DNA of 64,000 nucleotides from Coriobacterium glomerans PW2. Lineage in GTDB: Bacteria; Actinomycetota; Coriobacteriia; Coriobacteriales; Coriobacteriaceae. Numbering within the stretch: position 1 is the stretch's first letter; the number at the start of each line of letters is the position of its first letter. Under the pieces are notes generated by a model that was not told the origin of the DNA, made no database searches, and was given only the letters and a program-made list of their open reading frames with translations. This document shows positions 17,374 through 25,419 of the stretch, piece after piece. The stretch lies in assembly GCF_000195315.1 (NCBI RefSeq), contig NC_015389.1:1612001-1676000 (forward strand), written 5' to 3'. The translations under genes were made by a program, and so were the position numbers.

Positions 17374-18114
17374 TCAGGCCTCGTCTCTGAATGCCGTGAC
17401 CTCGTTTTGAAGAGCGATCAGCCTTTCTATCCCTTCAAATCCCAGATCGAGCAGTGCATCCAGATGCGCTCGATCAAAGGGCGTGCGCTCACCTGTGCCC
17501 TGTATCTCGACGATCTCCCTGCTCTGCGTGCACACGAGATTCATGTCGACCTCGGCACGCGAGTCCTCGGCGTAATCGAGATCGAGCAAGACGTTGCCAT
17601 CCACAAGACCCATTGAGACCGCCGCGACCTGGCTCACCAGAGGAATTCTGGGAATCCTGGCCGCCTCCACCCAAGCCGCGAGCGCATCGTGAAGGGCCAC
17701 CCAGGCACCGGTGAGAGCGGCTGTTCGCGTCCCACCGTCAGCTTGGATCACGTCGCAGTCGATCGTCACGGTGTGTTCGCCGAGCGCGCGCAGATTGGTC
17801 GCGGTGCGCAGGCTTCTCCCGATGAGGCGCTCGATCTCTTGAGAGCGCCCCCTGCGCTGACCGAACTCTCGTCTCGTGCGACGCCCGGTCGAAGCGGGCA
17901 GCATCGCGTACTCAGCCGTGACCCACCCTGAACGGCTCGCTCGACGCCATCCGGGCAGTCCGTCCTCTATCGTGGCGGCGCACAGCACACGGGTGTCACC
18001 GAATTCCACCATGCATGAACCGAGCGCGTTCTTCATGACATCCCGCTCGAGTCTCACGCGCCGCAGATCGCCCGCTCCCCGGCCGTCCGCCCTGCGTACC
18101 TCCATGTGCTCCAT
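17374..18114 (-). CDS. rph: ribonuclease PH
   Basis: Phosphorolytic 3'-5' exoribonuclease that trims tRNA precursors. 246 residues. Core motifs: RADGR near the N-terminus, RRTRREFGQRRGRSQEIERLIGRSLR, and TIDCDVIQADGGTRTAALTGA with the phosphate-binding region. Start at 18114 follows AAAGGAG; it begins 11 bp after the murI stop. Operon HAD-murI-rph-rdgB. Confidence 0.95.
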   Translation of the reverse strand: MEHMEVRRADGRGAGDLRRVRLERDVMKNALGSCMVEFGDTRVLCAATIEDGLPGWRRASRSGWVTAEYAMLPASTGRRTRREFGQRRGRSQEIERLIGRSLRTATNLRALGEHTVTIDCDVIQADGGTRTAALTGAWVALHDALAAWVEAARIPRIPLVSQVAAVSMGLVDGNVLLDLDYAEDSRAEVDMNLVCTQSREIVEIQGTGERTPFDRAHLDALLDLGFEGIERLIALQNEVTAFRDEA

Positions 18115-18125
18115 GCCCACTCCTT

Positions 18126-19055
18126 TCACAGTCTGCGCGTCCGGATCTGGCGATCCGACGCGAGCCGACTGAGTTCATCGATGCCCACATGCTCGACGTC
18201 CACGAGCCGTGAGCCGAAGATGAATCGTCCCGCCTCCGCGAATGCGGACGTGTTCTCGGAGGTCGTCGCGAACCGATGCTCGGGCCTCGCTGTCGACGGG
18301 GCGAGATGCCCTTGGCAAGCGAGCATCTCATGAAGCTCGCGCATCGTCTCCTCGGCTGAGGACACCACGTGCACGCCTCTGCCCAGCACGGCGCGAATAG
18401 GGCGCACGAGCAGCGGAAAATGCGTGCAGCCAAGTACGACGGCATCGATATCGAGACCCCTGAGCGGCTCGGTCTCGCGGCGCACGAGGGCGCGCACCTC
18501 CGGCGTATCGAATAGATCTGCTCCATCCAGCCACTGCGCATCGGCTCCGATTCCGCCGGCCAATCGGCTCTCGACGAGCTCTACGAAGCGCTGGGTCGCG
18601 CAACCGTGCACGCCAACACCGGCATCGAGGTTCTTGATCGCACGCAAATAGGCGCCCGAAGCGATGGTGAGATCGGTGGCGAGCACACCGATCTCGCGCG
18701 TGCGCGTTGCCAGAACGGCTGCGCGCGCGCCCGGCCCTATGACACCTATGACCGGGACATCGAACATGCGCTGAGCGAGACCGAGTGCTGAGGCCGTCGC
18801 CGTGTTGCAGGCGATGACGATCACCTTGACGCGCTGCCGCACCAGCCATGTCCCCACCTGCGCAACGAAGGCGCGCACCTCCTCGACGCCGCGCGTTCCG
18901 TAGGGGCAGCGCGCGGTGTCACCGATGTAGACGATCGATTCGTGCGGCATGGCGCGCGAGATGGCCCTTGCAACCGTGAACCCGCCGACGCCCGAGTCGA
19001 ACACGCCGATCGGGCGATCGCCGGTGAAGGCCGTTTTGGTCGGCTGAGCCATCAT
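18126..19055 (-). CDS. murI: glutamate racemase
   Basis: Interconverts L- and D-glutamate for peptidoglycan. About 309 residues from the chosen start. PIGVFDSGVGGFTVARAI is the N-terminal signature; the two catalytic cysteines are in VIACNTATA and VLGCTHFPLL. The frame is open for a further 127 codons upstream, but that stretch lies inside the HAD gene and looks like its shadow. The ATG at 19055 overlaps the HAD stop (ATGA) and has GGGAG upstream, so the genes are coupled. The C-terminus is about 40 residues longer than in E. coli or B. subtilis homologues. Confidence 0.94.
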   Translation of the reverse strand: MMAQPTKTAFTGDRPIGVFDSGVGGFTVARAISRAMPHESIVYIGDTARCPYGTRGVEEVRAFVAQVGTWLVRQRVKVIVIACNTATASALGLAQRMFDVPVIGVIGPGARAAVLATRTREIGVLATDLTIASGAYLRAIKNLDAGVGVHGCATQRFVELVESRLAGGIGADAQWLDGADLFDTPEVRALVRRETEPLRGLDIDAVVLGCTHFPLLVRPIRAVLGRGVHVVSSAEETMRELHEMLACQGHLAPSTARPEHRFATTSENTSAFAEAGRFIFGSRLVDVEHVGIDELSRLASDRQIRTRRL

Positions 19056-19966
19056 GCGCTCCGCTCCCGAGCGGCCAGCACGGTGCGCATGGCGCACACC
19101 CATCCATCGGTGATGCGTCCGTGCGCGACGTAGGCATCGGGATGCGCTGCGAGAAACGCCGGCGCAGTCGCGCATCGAAGGCCGTTCTCCACCAAGATGA
19201 ATGTCCCCACATGATCCGCCATGAGAAAATCGGATGCCGCATCGCCGATGGCGAGCGTCTGCTCGATGGGGATCGAGCGCAGCTCGCAGAAGCGCGCGAT
19301 ACCCCGACCCTTGTTGAGTCCCTTCGGCACGATGTTGAATGCCCTGCCCTTCGTGCCCGCGGGCAGCTTCAGAGTCGTGGGCTCCGATATGTAGTTGAGA
19401 TAGCCGTTGTCCGCCCAGTCGAGCGCAGTCGAACATGCGTCGAGCAGATCACGCGCTTGCTCATCGGGAATCTCTCCGCGCATCCCGACCGTCACCTCGC
19501 GATGCCTGTAGCCGGTCGACATGTCGTTGTGGTACTCGAGCAGGCCCGGCCAGCGATTGGCGAACTCATCGCAGATACCGGTGCTCTCGATCACCTCATG
19601 GGGTGTGAGTCCGCAGGCTGGGACGTAGTCCATATCCGCTGTGAAGTACTCCCAGCGGCTGCTGGCATGATCGACCATGATGAGGCCGCCCATCTCGCCG
19701 ATGAAGGCATTGAGGCCCAAGATGCGCACGTCCTCATGGAGCATGGAGCGATTGCGTCCGGAACACGGAATGACCTCGATGCCCGAGCGCTTGAGTTCGA
19801 CCAGAGCGGCGACCAGATCGAGGCTCGGCGCGCCGCTCGCATCAGCCAGCGCGCAGGAACCCGGTGCGAGCATGGTGCCATCGAGATCCGTGAAGACGTA
19901 GCGCACGCCGGCGAGCTGCTCGCGCAGGGCATCGTCAGGTGATAGAGGCAGAAAGCTGTTGGGCAT
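19052..19966 (-). CDS. HAD-superfamily sugar-phosphatase-like hydrolase (Cof/MPGP type)
   Basis: A 304-residue phosphatase-like protein. Motif I is FTDLDGTML near residue 25, motif II IPCSGRN, and motif IV AIGDAASDFLMAD near residue 245, preceded by KGLNKGRGIARF. The pattern matches the Cof-type or mannosyl-3-phosphoglycerate phosphatase branch, but the substrate is not assignable. The start at 19966 follows GGAGG. It leads the operon with murI (ATGA overlap), rph and rdgB. Confidence 0.8.
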   Translation of the reverse strand: MPNSFLPLSPDDALREQLAGVRYVFTDLDGTMLAPGSCALADASGAPSLDLVAALVELKRSGIEVIPCSGRNRSMLHEDVRILGLNAFIGEMGGLIMVDHASSRWEYFTADMDYVPACGLTPHEVIESTGICDEFANRWPGLLEYHNDMSTGYRHREVTVGMRGEIPDEQARDLLDACSTALDWADNGYLNYISEPTTLKLPAGTKGRAFNIVPKGLNKGRGIARFCELRSIPIEQTLAIGDAASDFLMADHVGTFILVENGLRCATAPAFLAAHPDAYVAHGRITDGWVCAMRTVLAARERSA

Positions 19967-20121
19967 GGGCCCTCCGGTATCGAGCGAAGCGAACGGCCCT
20001 ATCATAACCGCCTTCGTCGACGCGTGGCCAGCCGGACGGCAGATGCCACGCAGAAGTCACGCCATCGCTTCGAGTGCGCGGCTCCTCGATCGGTGCGGCT
20101 TGGGTTATACTTGGTGTCCGC

Positions 20122-20195
20122 GGGCGATTGGCGCAACTGGTCAGCGCAGGTGCCCTACACGCACAAGGCTGGGGGTTCGAGTCCCTCATCGCCCA
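20122..20195 (+). tRNA. tRNA-Val (TAC), unusual anticodon loop
   Basis: Cloverleaf: acceptor GGGCGAT with ATCGCCC, D stem GCGC/GCGC, T arm GGGGG-TTCGAGT-CCCTC. The anticodon loop reads CCTACAC, giving anticodon TAC (valine), but position 33 is C instead of the almost universal T, and the 27-43 pair is G-A. CCA is not encoded (A73 is followed by CCC), unlike the Pro and Glu tRNAs here. It may be a functional variant or a decaying gene. Confidence 0.78.
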
Positions 20196-20209
20196 CCCGC
20201 GATACCGCA

Positions 20210-20242
20210 GCGCCCTCCAGGCAATCTGTGCCTGGAGGGCGC
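20210..20242 (+). terminator. terminator of tRNA-Val
   Basis: Perfect 14-bp stem (GCGCCCTCCAGGCA) with a 5-nt loop, followed by TTCATCT; only a weak T tract. 14 bp past the tRNA. Confidence 0.65.
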
Positions 20243-20374
20243 TTCATCTGTGAGCTGCGCATCTGCTGCTAGCTCAGAAGTCGCATGACACTCGTTTTTG
20301 ACAGATGCGTGCCACCGCCAACTCGAGAGGCGCCGGTCACGCCGCTGAGCGCGCGATCGGCGATCGAGCTCTTA

Positions 20375-21094
20375 TCAGGAGAGCTTCCAGCTGGCCGTCT
20401 CGCTCTTCGAGAGAAACGAGGAGGTGTAGAGCGCTTTGACGGTTCCATCCTTGAAATAGATGTTTCCCGAGACCGTGCCGCCGGCGGCGAGCGTACCGGA
20501 GTTGAGCTCGTCGGTGCCCTCGCTGTAATAGGTCGCGGTCTCCTGCGCCCCCTTCGCGTCCTCGCCCTTCCAGTCAAAGGAGTTGTAGCTCACCTCTTTA
20601 TCGCCGTTGTTCACGTATGTGACGTGAATGCCGATCACCTTCGAACCATCGTAGTTCTTGAGATCCCCTTGAACCGAATCGAGCTTCACGCTGAGTCCGT
20701 TCTCGAGCTTGACCTCGGTGCCCGCGGAGAGATCCTTGTAGTCGCCCTTTGAGGACCCCTTGTCGGATGAATCCTTGTCCTGGGACTTCGAGGTCGCTGA
20801 CGGACCGTTCGCCGCATGGTCGATGGCCGCGACGTACATCGCCTGCGTCCCCATGACGATGGCGAACGCGATGACGTTCACGATGACCGCCGCGATGGCC
20901 AGCCCTTTGCCGGATCTCTTGCCGCGAACGGTTCCCACGATGCCCACGATCGCGAAGATCGCTCCGATCACCGCGAGCGGTGCCGCGAAGTTGTTGATGA
21001 TCGGAACCCATGAGAGAACGAGCGCGAGCACGCCCAACACGATCCCTACGATCGCCGCCGCCGAGTGGGACCGTCCCTGTGCGTTATCCACCAT
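20375..21094 (-). CDS. membrane-anchored DUF4352-like protein
   Basis: A 239-residue protein with about three N-terminal hydrophobic helices (DUF4190-like: AAAIVGIVLGVLALVLSWV, AAPLAVIGAIFAIVGIVG, GLAIAAVIVNVIAFAIVM), a Ser/Asp/Lys-rich linker, then an extracellular beta domain resembling DUF4352: VKLENGLSVKLDSVQ, GIHVTYVNNGDKEVSYNSFDWK, TLAAGGTVSGNIYF. Such domains are found in Gram-positive surface lipoproteins of unknown role. The start at 21094 follows AAAGGTTGAGG. No operon partner. Function unknown. Confidence 0.75.
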   Translation of the reverse strand: MVDNAQGRSHSAAAIVGIVLGVLALVLSWVPIINNFAAPLAVIGAIFAIVGIVGTVRGKRSGKGLAIAAVIVNVIAFAIVMGTQAMYVAAIDHAANGPSATSKSQDKDSSDKGSSKGDYKDLSAGTEVKLENGLSVKLDSVQGDLKNYDGSKVIGIHVTYVNNGDKEVSYNSFDWKGEDAKGAQETATYYSEGTDELNSGTLAAGGTVSGNIYFKDGTVKALYTSSFLSKSETASWKLS

Positions 21095-21405
21095 AACCTC
21101 AACCTTTCTGATTCGTCGCTGCAATCAAACGAGGGGTTCCTCGCTGATTCCGATATGGCCTCATTATTGTGTAGAGGGTGCTCGATTTCATTAGCTGTCA
21201 GCTAAGGTCTGGAAATATTTTTTCGCTTGCAGATTGAATGCCGTGCATATCACTGAGTCTCCTCCCCCTGCACACGCTGCTGACAGCTAGCGTGTACCCG
21301 CATCCTCCTTTTTTAAACACGCTATTGCGCTCGTCGCCGACGTCCGTTCCGGATCGGCATGCGGCTCCACACATCAATCCATCCAGTGGGTTATTATTTT
21401 ATCTA

Positions 21406-21419
21406 CGAACACCTGTTCG
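21406..21419. promoter_or_regulatory. LexA/DinR-type SOS box
   Basis: CGAAC-ACCT-GTTCG is a perfect palindrome fitting the Gram-positive SOS box (GAAC-N4-GTTC). It lies 16 bp upstream of the GTG start of the DUF6504-like gene, just downstream of an AT-rich stretch (TTATTATTTTATC) that could hold the -10. Confidence 0.75.
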
Positions 21420-21435
21420 ATATGAGAGGAGCGAT

Positions 21436-21741
21436 GTGGGAGATCTCGCTGGGACGAATGGCATACCCATGCGGCGCGTATATGTCGGGGTCACGGTCGA
21501 GTACGACCCATGCGGCGACGAGCGGCCGGTGCGCGTGACCTGGATCGACGGCAGGAGCTGGACCGTGGAATCCGTCTACAGCGTCCGCAGCTACGGTCGC
21601 GCTCACATGGGCAACCTCGTCACGCGCTTCGACGTTCGGATCGCAGGCAGGCGCAAGAGCCTGTGGCGGCAGGGAACGAGGTGGTTCGTCGCGCCGCCGG
21701 CGGCGCCCTCGGCACCGGTGCAGGGGACAGGCGTGAAATGA
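21436..21741 (+). CDS. DUF6504-like small protein behind an SOS box
   Basis: A 101-residue protein: RRVYVGVTVEYDPCGDERPV, then VTWIDGRSWTVESVYSVRSYG and VTRFDVRIAGRRKSLWR. The alternating hydrophobic pattern with a Trp-rich core resembles DUF6504. In actinobacteria that family is, to my recollection, often near Y-family polymerase or ImuB genes, which fits the SOS box upstream, but I cannot check this. GTG at 21436 was chosen for its AGAGGAG site; an ATG at 21469 has none. No polymerase gene adjoins here. Confidence 0.6.
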   Translation: MGDLAGTNGIPMRRVYVGVTVEYDPCGDERPVRVTWIDGRSWTVESVYSVRSYGRAHMGNLVTRFDVRIAGRRKSLWRQGTRWFVAPPAAPSAPVQGTGVK

Positions 21742-21977
21742 GGAGACGGGCGTTGCGACCCATGAATGCTGAGCGGCACCCCGCAGATCAGGGTACACTC
21801 CCAGGTGAGAAACCATCGAGCGTCCCGTCGGGAGGCCATCGGAACACGGATCCCCGAAGCAGGCGCGAGCGGATGCGGACGGCAGCCGGTCGCGAACCCG
21901 ACGGACGCGAGCGCCAGACAGGCGCGGGCCGAGACGACGAGCGAGCCCGCGCCTGTCGGCCCAGAAAGAGGTTCACC
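21742..21977 (+). other. leader region with strong hairpin before the phosphoesterase gene
   Basis: This 236-bp GC-rich stretch has no convincing gene. Near its end, 21917-21957 forms a 13-bp perfect stem (GACAGGCGCGGGC) with a 15-nt loop, 20 nt before the next start codon. No T run follows. It could be a terminator of the DUF6504 gene without U tract, or an RNA structure in the leader of the downstream gene. A TACACT at about 21794 is a possible -10. Confidence 0.5.
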
Positions 21978-22814
21978 ATGGCTGAACAAACCACCGCAGA
22001 GAATCGATCGGGGGCACCGGCACTCATCGTCGGAGACGTCCATCTCGCCCAAAGCGACATCCTCCCACGAGTCGAGACGGCGGTGAGGCGCCTCGATCTC
22101 GAAAGAATCGTGATGCTCGGCAATTACTGCGACGCATGGAGCAGCACGGGGATCCGCGCACCCGGCTGCATTCTCATCCCAGGTCTTCGCATGCTGCGTG
22201 ACTGGGTCGGCGATCTGCGAGAGCGCGGCGTCACCTGTGAGGTGCTCGTGGGCAACCATGACATGGAATACATCCTGGGCTCCGAGACGGCCGCCACCGA
22301 GCCGAGGCTCGCCGGCGAGGCCAGACGCATCCTCGCAGATATGGGTGCCCGCATCGCGGCCGAAGCCGAAGGGTTTCTCATCACGCACGCGGGGCTTACG
22401 CGAACCTACGCCGAGGTGCACCTGGGCGGCGCGTGCAACGCCACCCGAGCTCGTGACGGACTCAACGCGCTGTTTGATTCAGGTGAGGATGAGCACCTCA
22501 GCGCGCTTGCGGCGCGCGGACAACAGCACGGCCCCCAAGACCCGCCGGGACCGCTGTGGACGGATATCGAGGAGCTCACAGCCGATCCAGCGCTCGGCAT
22601 GGATCAGATCGTCGGCAACACCCCGATCCCGACGTGCCGGCGCGCGTTCTGCACCGCTGACTCGGCGGGCCGCGCGCCCAGGATCTATCTGTGCGATACC
22701 TACTCACTCGATTCGATGTTCCGACCGCTCGGAGATGGCAGCATGCTCATGATCCGCGATGATGACCTCGCGGTGATCACGAGCGAGGACCTCGGAATCG
22801 AGCCCTGGTTGTAA
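21978..22814 (+). CDS. calcineurin-like metallophosphoesterase
   Basis: A 278-residue protein with the metallophosphatase signatures LIVGDVHL (residues about 17-24), the motif-II position as MLGNYCDAWSS (normally GDxxD, here GNYCD), VLVGNHDMEYI (GNHD), and FLITHAGLTR (HxG/H). The motif order fits bis(5'-nucleosyl)-tetraphosphatase or Ser/Thr-phosphatase-like proteins. ATG at 21978 has an AAAGAGG site; the frame stays open upstream but that stretch is GC-rich noise. Single gene. Substrate unknown. Confidence 0.82.
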   Translation: MAEQTTAENRSGAPALIVGDVHLAQSDILPRVETAVRRLDLERIVMLGNYCDAWSSTGIRAPGCILIPGLRMLRDWVGDLRERGVTCEVLVGNHDMEYILGSETAATEPRLAGEARRILADMGARIAAEAEGFLITHAGLTRTYAEVHLGGACNATRARDGLNALFDSGEDEHLSALAARGQQHGPQDPPGPLWTDIEELTADPALGMDQIVGNTPIPTCRRAFCTADSAGRAPRIYLCDTYSLDSMFRPLGDGSMLMIRDDDLAVITSEDLGIEPWL

Positions 22815-22907
22815 GCGAGTCATCCCCTTGGGATGCCGTTCTCGCCGCCCTATGGTATCGTAGCGGGCATTCAGGAAATGGAGCTGGCCGCGACGAGCTG
22901 GGGCACG

Positions 22908-24035
22908 ATGGACGAGAACCGCTCGAACAGGATCGCATCACTGGACGGGTTGCGCGGGATCGCATGCCTGTCCGTGCTGCTGCTGCATATCGGTATGATG
23001 ATCCGACCTCTTGGCGCCGACTCCCCCTACGGCCTGATACCGGGGACGGCATCAGTTCTCATCTTTTTCGTGCTCTCCGGCGTGGTCCTGTCGATCGCAC
23101 CGCTCGCGCGACTTCGCGCGGGCGCGCACGACGATTGGCTCGGCTACTACCCCAGACGCGTGGTGCGCCTCGGCATCCCCGCCGCCGCGGCGATCGCGCT
23201 CGGTATCATCGCAGGCTTTGTCGCATGGCGCATGGGACAGATGTCCCGCTCCGCGATGGCCGTCGAGTTCTCCTCGGGTGCGCGCAGGGCCGTCCATGAC
23301 ATCCTCATGCAATTCGATCTGCTCTTCAACGTCTCAGATGACACGGTCAACCTGTTCGGCGGAGCGATCTCACGAGTCGACTCACCGGTATGGTCCATGA
23401 GCTGGGAGCTATGGTTCAGCCTGACGCTCCCTCTTGCCATCGCCTGCATCGGCAGGATCCGCCGTGACGGCCCGGCTGTCCTCGGCGCGCTCGCAGCGAT
23501 ATTCCTCTCGAGCTGGAGCGGATACTTCCCGTTGCGCCTGTGCCTCATGTTCTGGATCGGCACATTGCTCGCACGGCGCTGGGAGCGGCTCCGCGCCCTG
23601 CGCCTTCCGCGGGCGCTTGAGGTCATTTCGCTCATCGCGGCGGCGCTGCTCATCGAGCTGCCGCAGCTCGTCGCGACCGGACCGCTCGGCGCGGCAGCGC
23701 TCTCGACCGCGATGAGCGCGGCATGCGCGGCATGCGTCGCTCTCGCGATGACCGATGGCCTGCTGCATCGAGCACTCAGCTGCAAGCCGATTCTGATGCT
23801 GGGCGCCCTCTCCTACAGCCTGTATCTCACGCATGCGATCACGATCGGGGCGATCGAGGCGCTTCTGCCCCGCATCGGCATCGCATCTCCGCTCATGCTG
23901 TCGGGGATCGCGCTGGCGGCTAGCCTCGGCGTCGCCACCGCGTTCTGGCGTCTGATCGAGCGCCCGAGCATACGACTGTCTCACGTGGTCGGACGAGCAA
24001 CGCATCCGTCGAGAGGCGGAGTGGACGTGATCTAG
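22908..24035 (+). CDS. membrane acyltransferase (acyltransferase-3/OafA type)
   Basis: About 375 residues and ten hydrophobic helices. The N-terminus ASLDGLRGIACLSVLLLHIG is the acyltransferase-3 signature with the conserved His; further marks are FFVLSGVVLS, RRVVRLGIPA and VWSMSWELWFSL. These enzymes O-acetylate cell-envelope glycans. ATGs at 22833, 22878 and 22908 are possible; 22908 was preferred because the family starts just before this motif. Its stop shares CTAG with the convergent argD gene. Confidence 0.85.
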   Translation: MDENRSNRIASLDGLRGIACLSVLLLHIGMMIRPLGADSPYGLIPGTASVLIFFVLSGVVLSIAPLARLRAGAHDDWLGYYPRRVVRLGIPAAAAIALGIIAGFVAWRMGQMSRSAMAVEFSSGARRAVHDILMQFDLLFNVSDDTVNLFGGAISRVDSPVWSMSWELWFSLTLPLAIACIGRIRRDGPAVLGALAAIFLSSWSGYFPLRLCLMFWIGTLLARRWERLRALRLPRALEVISLIAAALLIELPQLVATGPLGAAALSTAMSAACAACVALAMTDGLLHRALSCKPILMLGALSYSLYLTHAITIGAIEALLPRIGIASPLMLSGIALAASLGVATAFWRLIERPSIRLSHVVGRATHPSRGGVDVI

Positions 24036-25315
24036 CCGAGCACGTCCGCCAAACCCGCAACAAGGGCGCCCACATCCGTCTTGGTGCAGATGAGCGGCGG
24101 CAGAAACCGCAGCGTGCGCGGACCGGTCGCGCTCAGCACGAAGCCGGCCTCCAAGGCGCGGGCCACCACGTCGCGCGCGTCACCGGACGCCTCGTCGATA
24201 TCGCAGCCGATCATGAGACCGGCGCCGCGCACCTCGACCACGTGCGAAAGGGCAGCGAGCTGCTCGGCCATATAGGCTCCGACCTCGCTGACCCGCTCGC
24301 CGAATCGGCCGACCACGAGCTCGGAGAGAACCGCCTCGGCCGCCGCAACCGAAAGCGGGCTCCCTCCGAACGTCGAGCCGTGGTCTCCCGGCTCAAAGGC
24401 CTCGGCCACCTCGCGGCGCGCGACGCAGGCGCCCATGGGCACACCCCCGGCGATGCCCTTGGCCAGACTCATGATATCGGGATGGATCCCGAACAGGTGC
24501 GACGCGAACGGGGCTCCGGTGCGGAACAGTCCCGTCTGCACCTCGTCTGAGATGAGCAGGCCACCATGGCTGTGAACGAGATCCCGGGCGGCGCGCATGA
24601 AATCTTGCGTCAGGGGGTGCACGCCGCTCTCGCCCTGAATCGCCTCGACCATGACGGCGCAGATCTCGCTGCCCTGCTCCCCGAAGATCGCCTGCAGCTG
24701 CTCGATGCTGTTCGGCTCGCATGCGATGAAGCCGTCGGGCAGGGGCTTGAACGGTTCCTGCAGGTGATCCTGCATCGTCGCCGCAAGCGTCTCGTGTGTC
24801 CGACCGTGAAAGCTTCCGCGCAGGCAGATGATCGTGTTCCCTTTGTTGCCCTTGCGTCTCGCGAACAGGCGCGCGAGCTTCATCGAGGTCTCATTGGCTT
24901 CGGCTCCCGAATTCGCGAAGAAGGTCTGCCAGATCTGCTCGCCGGCTCGAGGAGCGCTCGCGGCGGCGACGGCCTCTCCATCTTGGCTTTTGATGGCGCG
25001 GGCCAGAGCGCGAGCACCGAGGGCATCTCCGTTGGCGAGCTTCGAGAGCATCGCCGCGACCTCGCCGCGATGCTCGATGAAAAAGAAGTTCGAAACATGC
25101 AGCAGCCTGTGCGCCTGCGCCTCGATCGCAGCCGTCAGCGCGGGGTGCGCGTAGCCCAGGCAGCACACGCCGATTCCGGCGAGAAAATCCAGGTAGCGCC
25201 TGCCGTCATCGCCCTCGAGGGACATGCCCTCGCCCCGTGTGAACTCAACGTCCAGGCGCGCGAACGTCTGCATCATGTATGACGCTTCAAGCGTCTGCTC
25301 CTGATCTAACGACAT
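24032..25315 (-). CDS. argD: acetylornithine aminotransferase
   Basis: PLP enzyme converting N-acetylglutamate semialdehyde to N-acetylornithine. 427 residues. Class-III aminotransferase features: YLDFLAGIGVCCLGYAHP, FANSGAEANETSMKLAR, SFHGRTHETLAAT, LLISDEVQTGLFRTG, and SLAKGIAGGVPMGA with the PLP lysine. A stretch around residues 105-130 (GDALGARALARAIKSQDGEAVAAASAPRAG) is an insertion compared with typical ArgD. ATG at 25315 follows AAAGGTGG. Last gene of argCJBD. Confidence 0.94.
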   Translation of the reverse strand: MSLDQEQTLEASYMMQTFARLDVEFTRGEGMSLEGDDGRRYLDFLAGIGVCCLGYAHPALTAAIEAQAHRLLHVSNFFFIEHRGEVAAMLSKLANGDALGARALARAIKSQDGEAVAAASAPRAGEQIWQTFFANSGAEANETSMKLARLFARRKGNKGNTIICLRGSFHGRTHETLAATMQDHLQEPFKPLPDGFIACEPNSIEQLQAIFGEQGSEICAVMVEAIQGESGVHPLTQDFMRAARDLVHSHGGLLISDEVQTGLFRTGAPFASHLFGIHPDIMSLAKGIAGGVPMGACVARREVAEAFEPGDHGSTFGGSPLSVAAAEAVLSELVVGRFGERVSEVGAYMAEQLAALSHVVEVRGAGLMIGCDIDEASGDARDVVARALEAGFVLSATGPRTLRFLPPLICTKTDVGALVAGLADVLG

Positions 25316-25419
25316 GTGGACCACCTTTCTGTCGAGCGGGCCGCTCGCCCGCCGCCGATGCCGCGAGCTCATCGTTCAGCTCGAGACGGCACCTCTGCCG
25401 ATCGTGAAAGCCGCTCGCC

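Noticed and set aside
19055-19436. 127-codon N-terminal extension of glutamate racemase
   Set aside because: It lies within the HAD gene in another frame, has no homology to MurI, and a good ribosome site supports the ATG at 19055.
21510-21977. 156-codon N-terminal extension of the metallophosphoesterase
   Set aside because: It overlaps the DUF6504 gene, is Arg/Ala-rich noise, and the ATG at 21978 has an RBS and fits the domain start.
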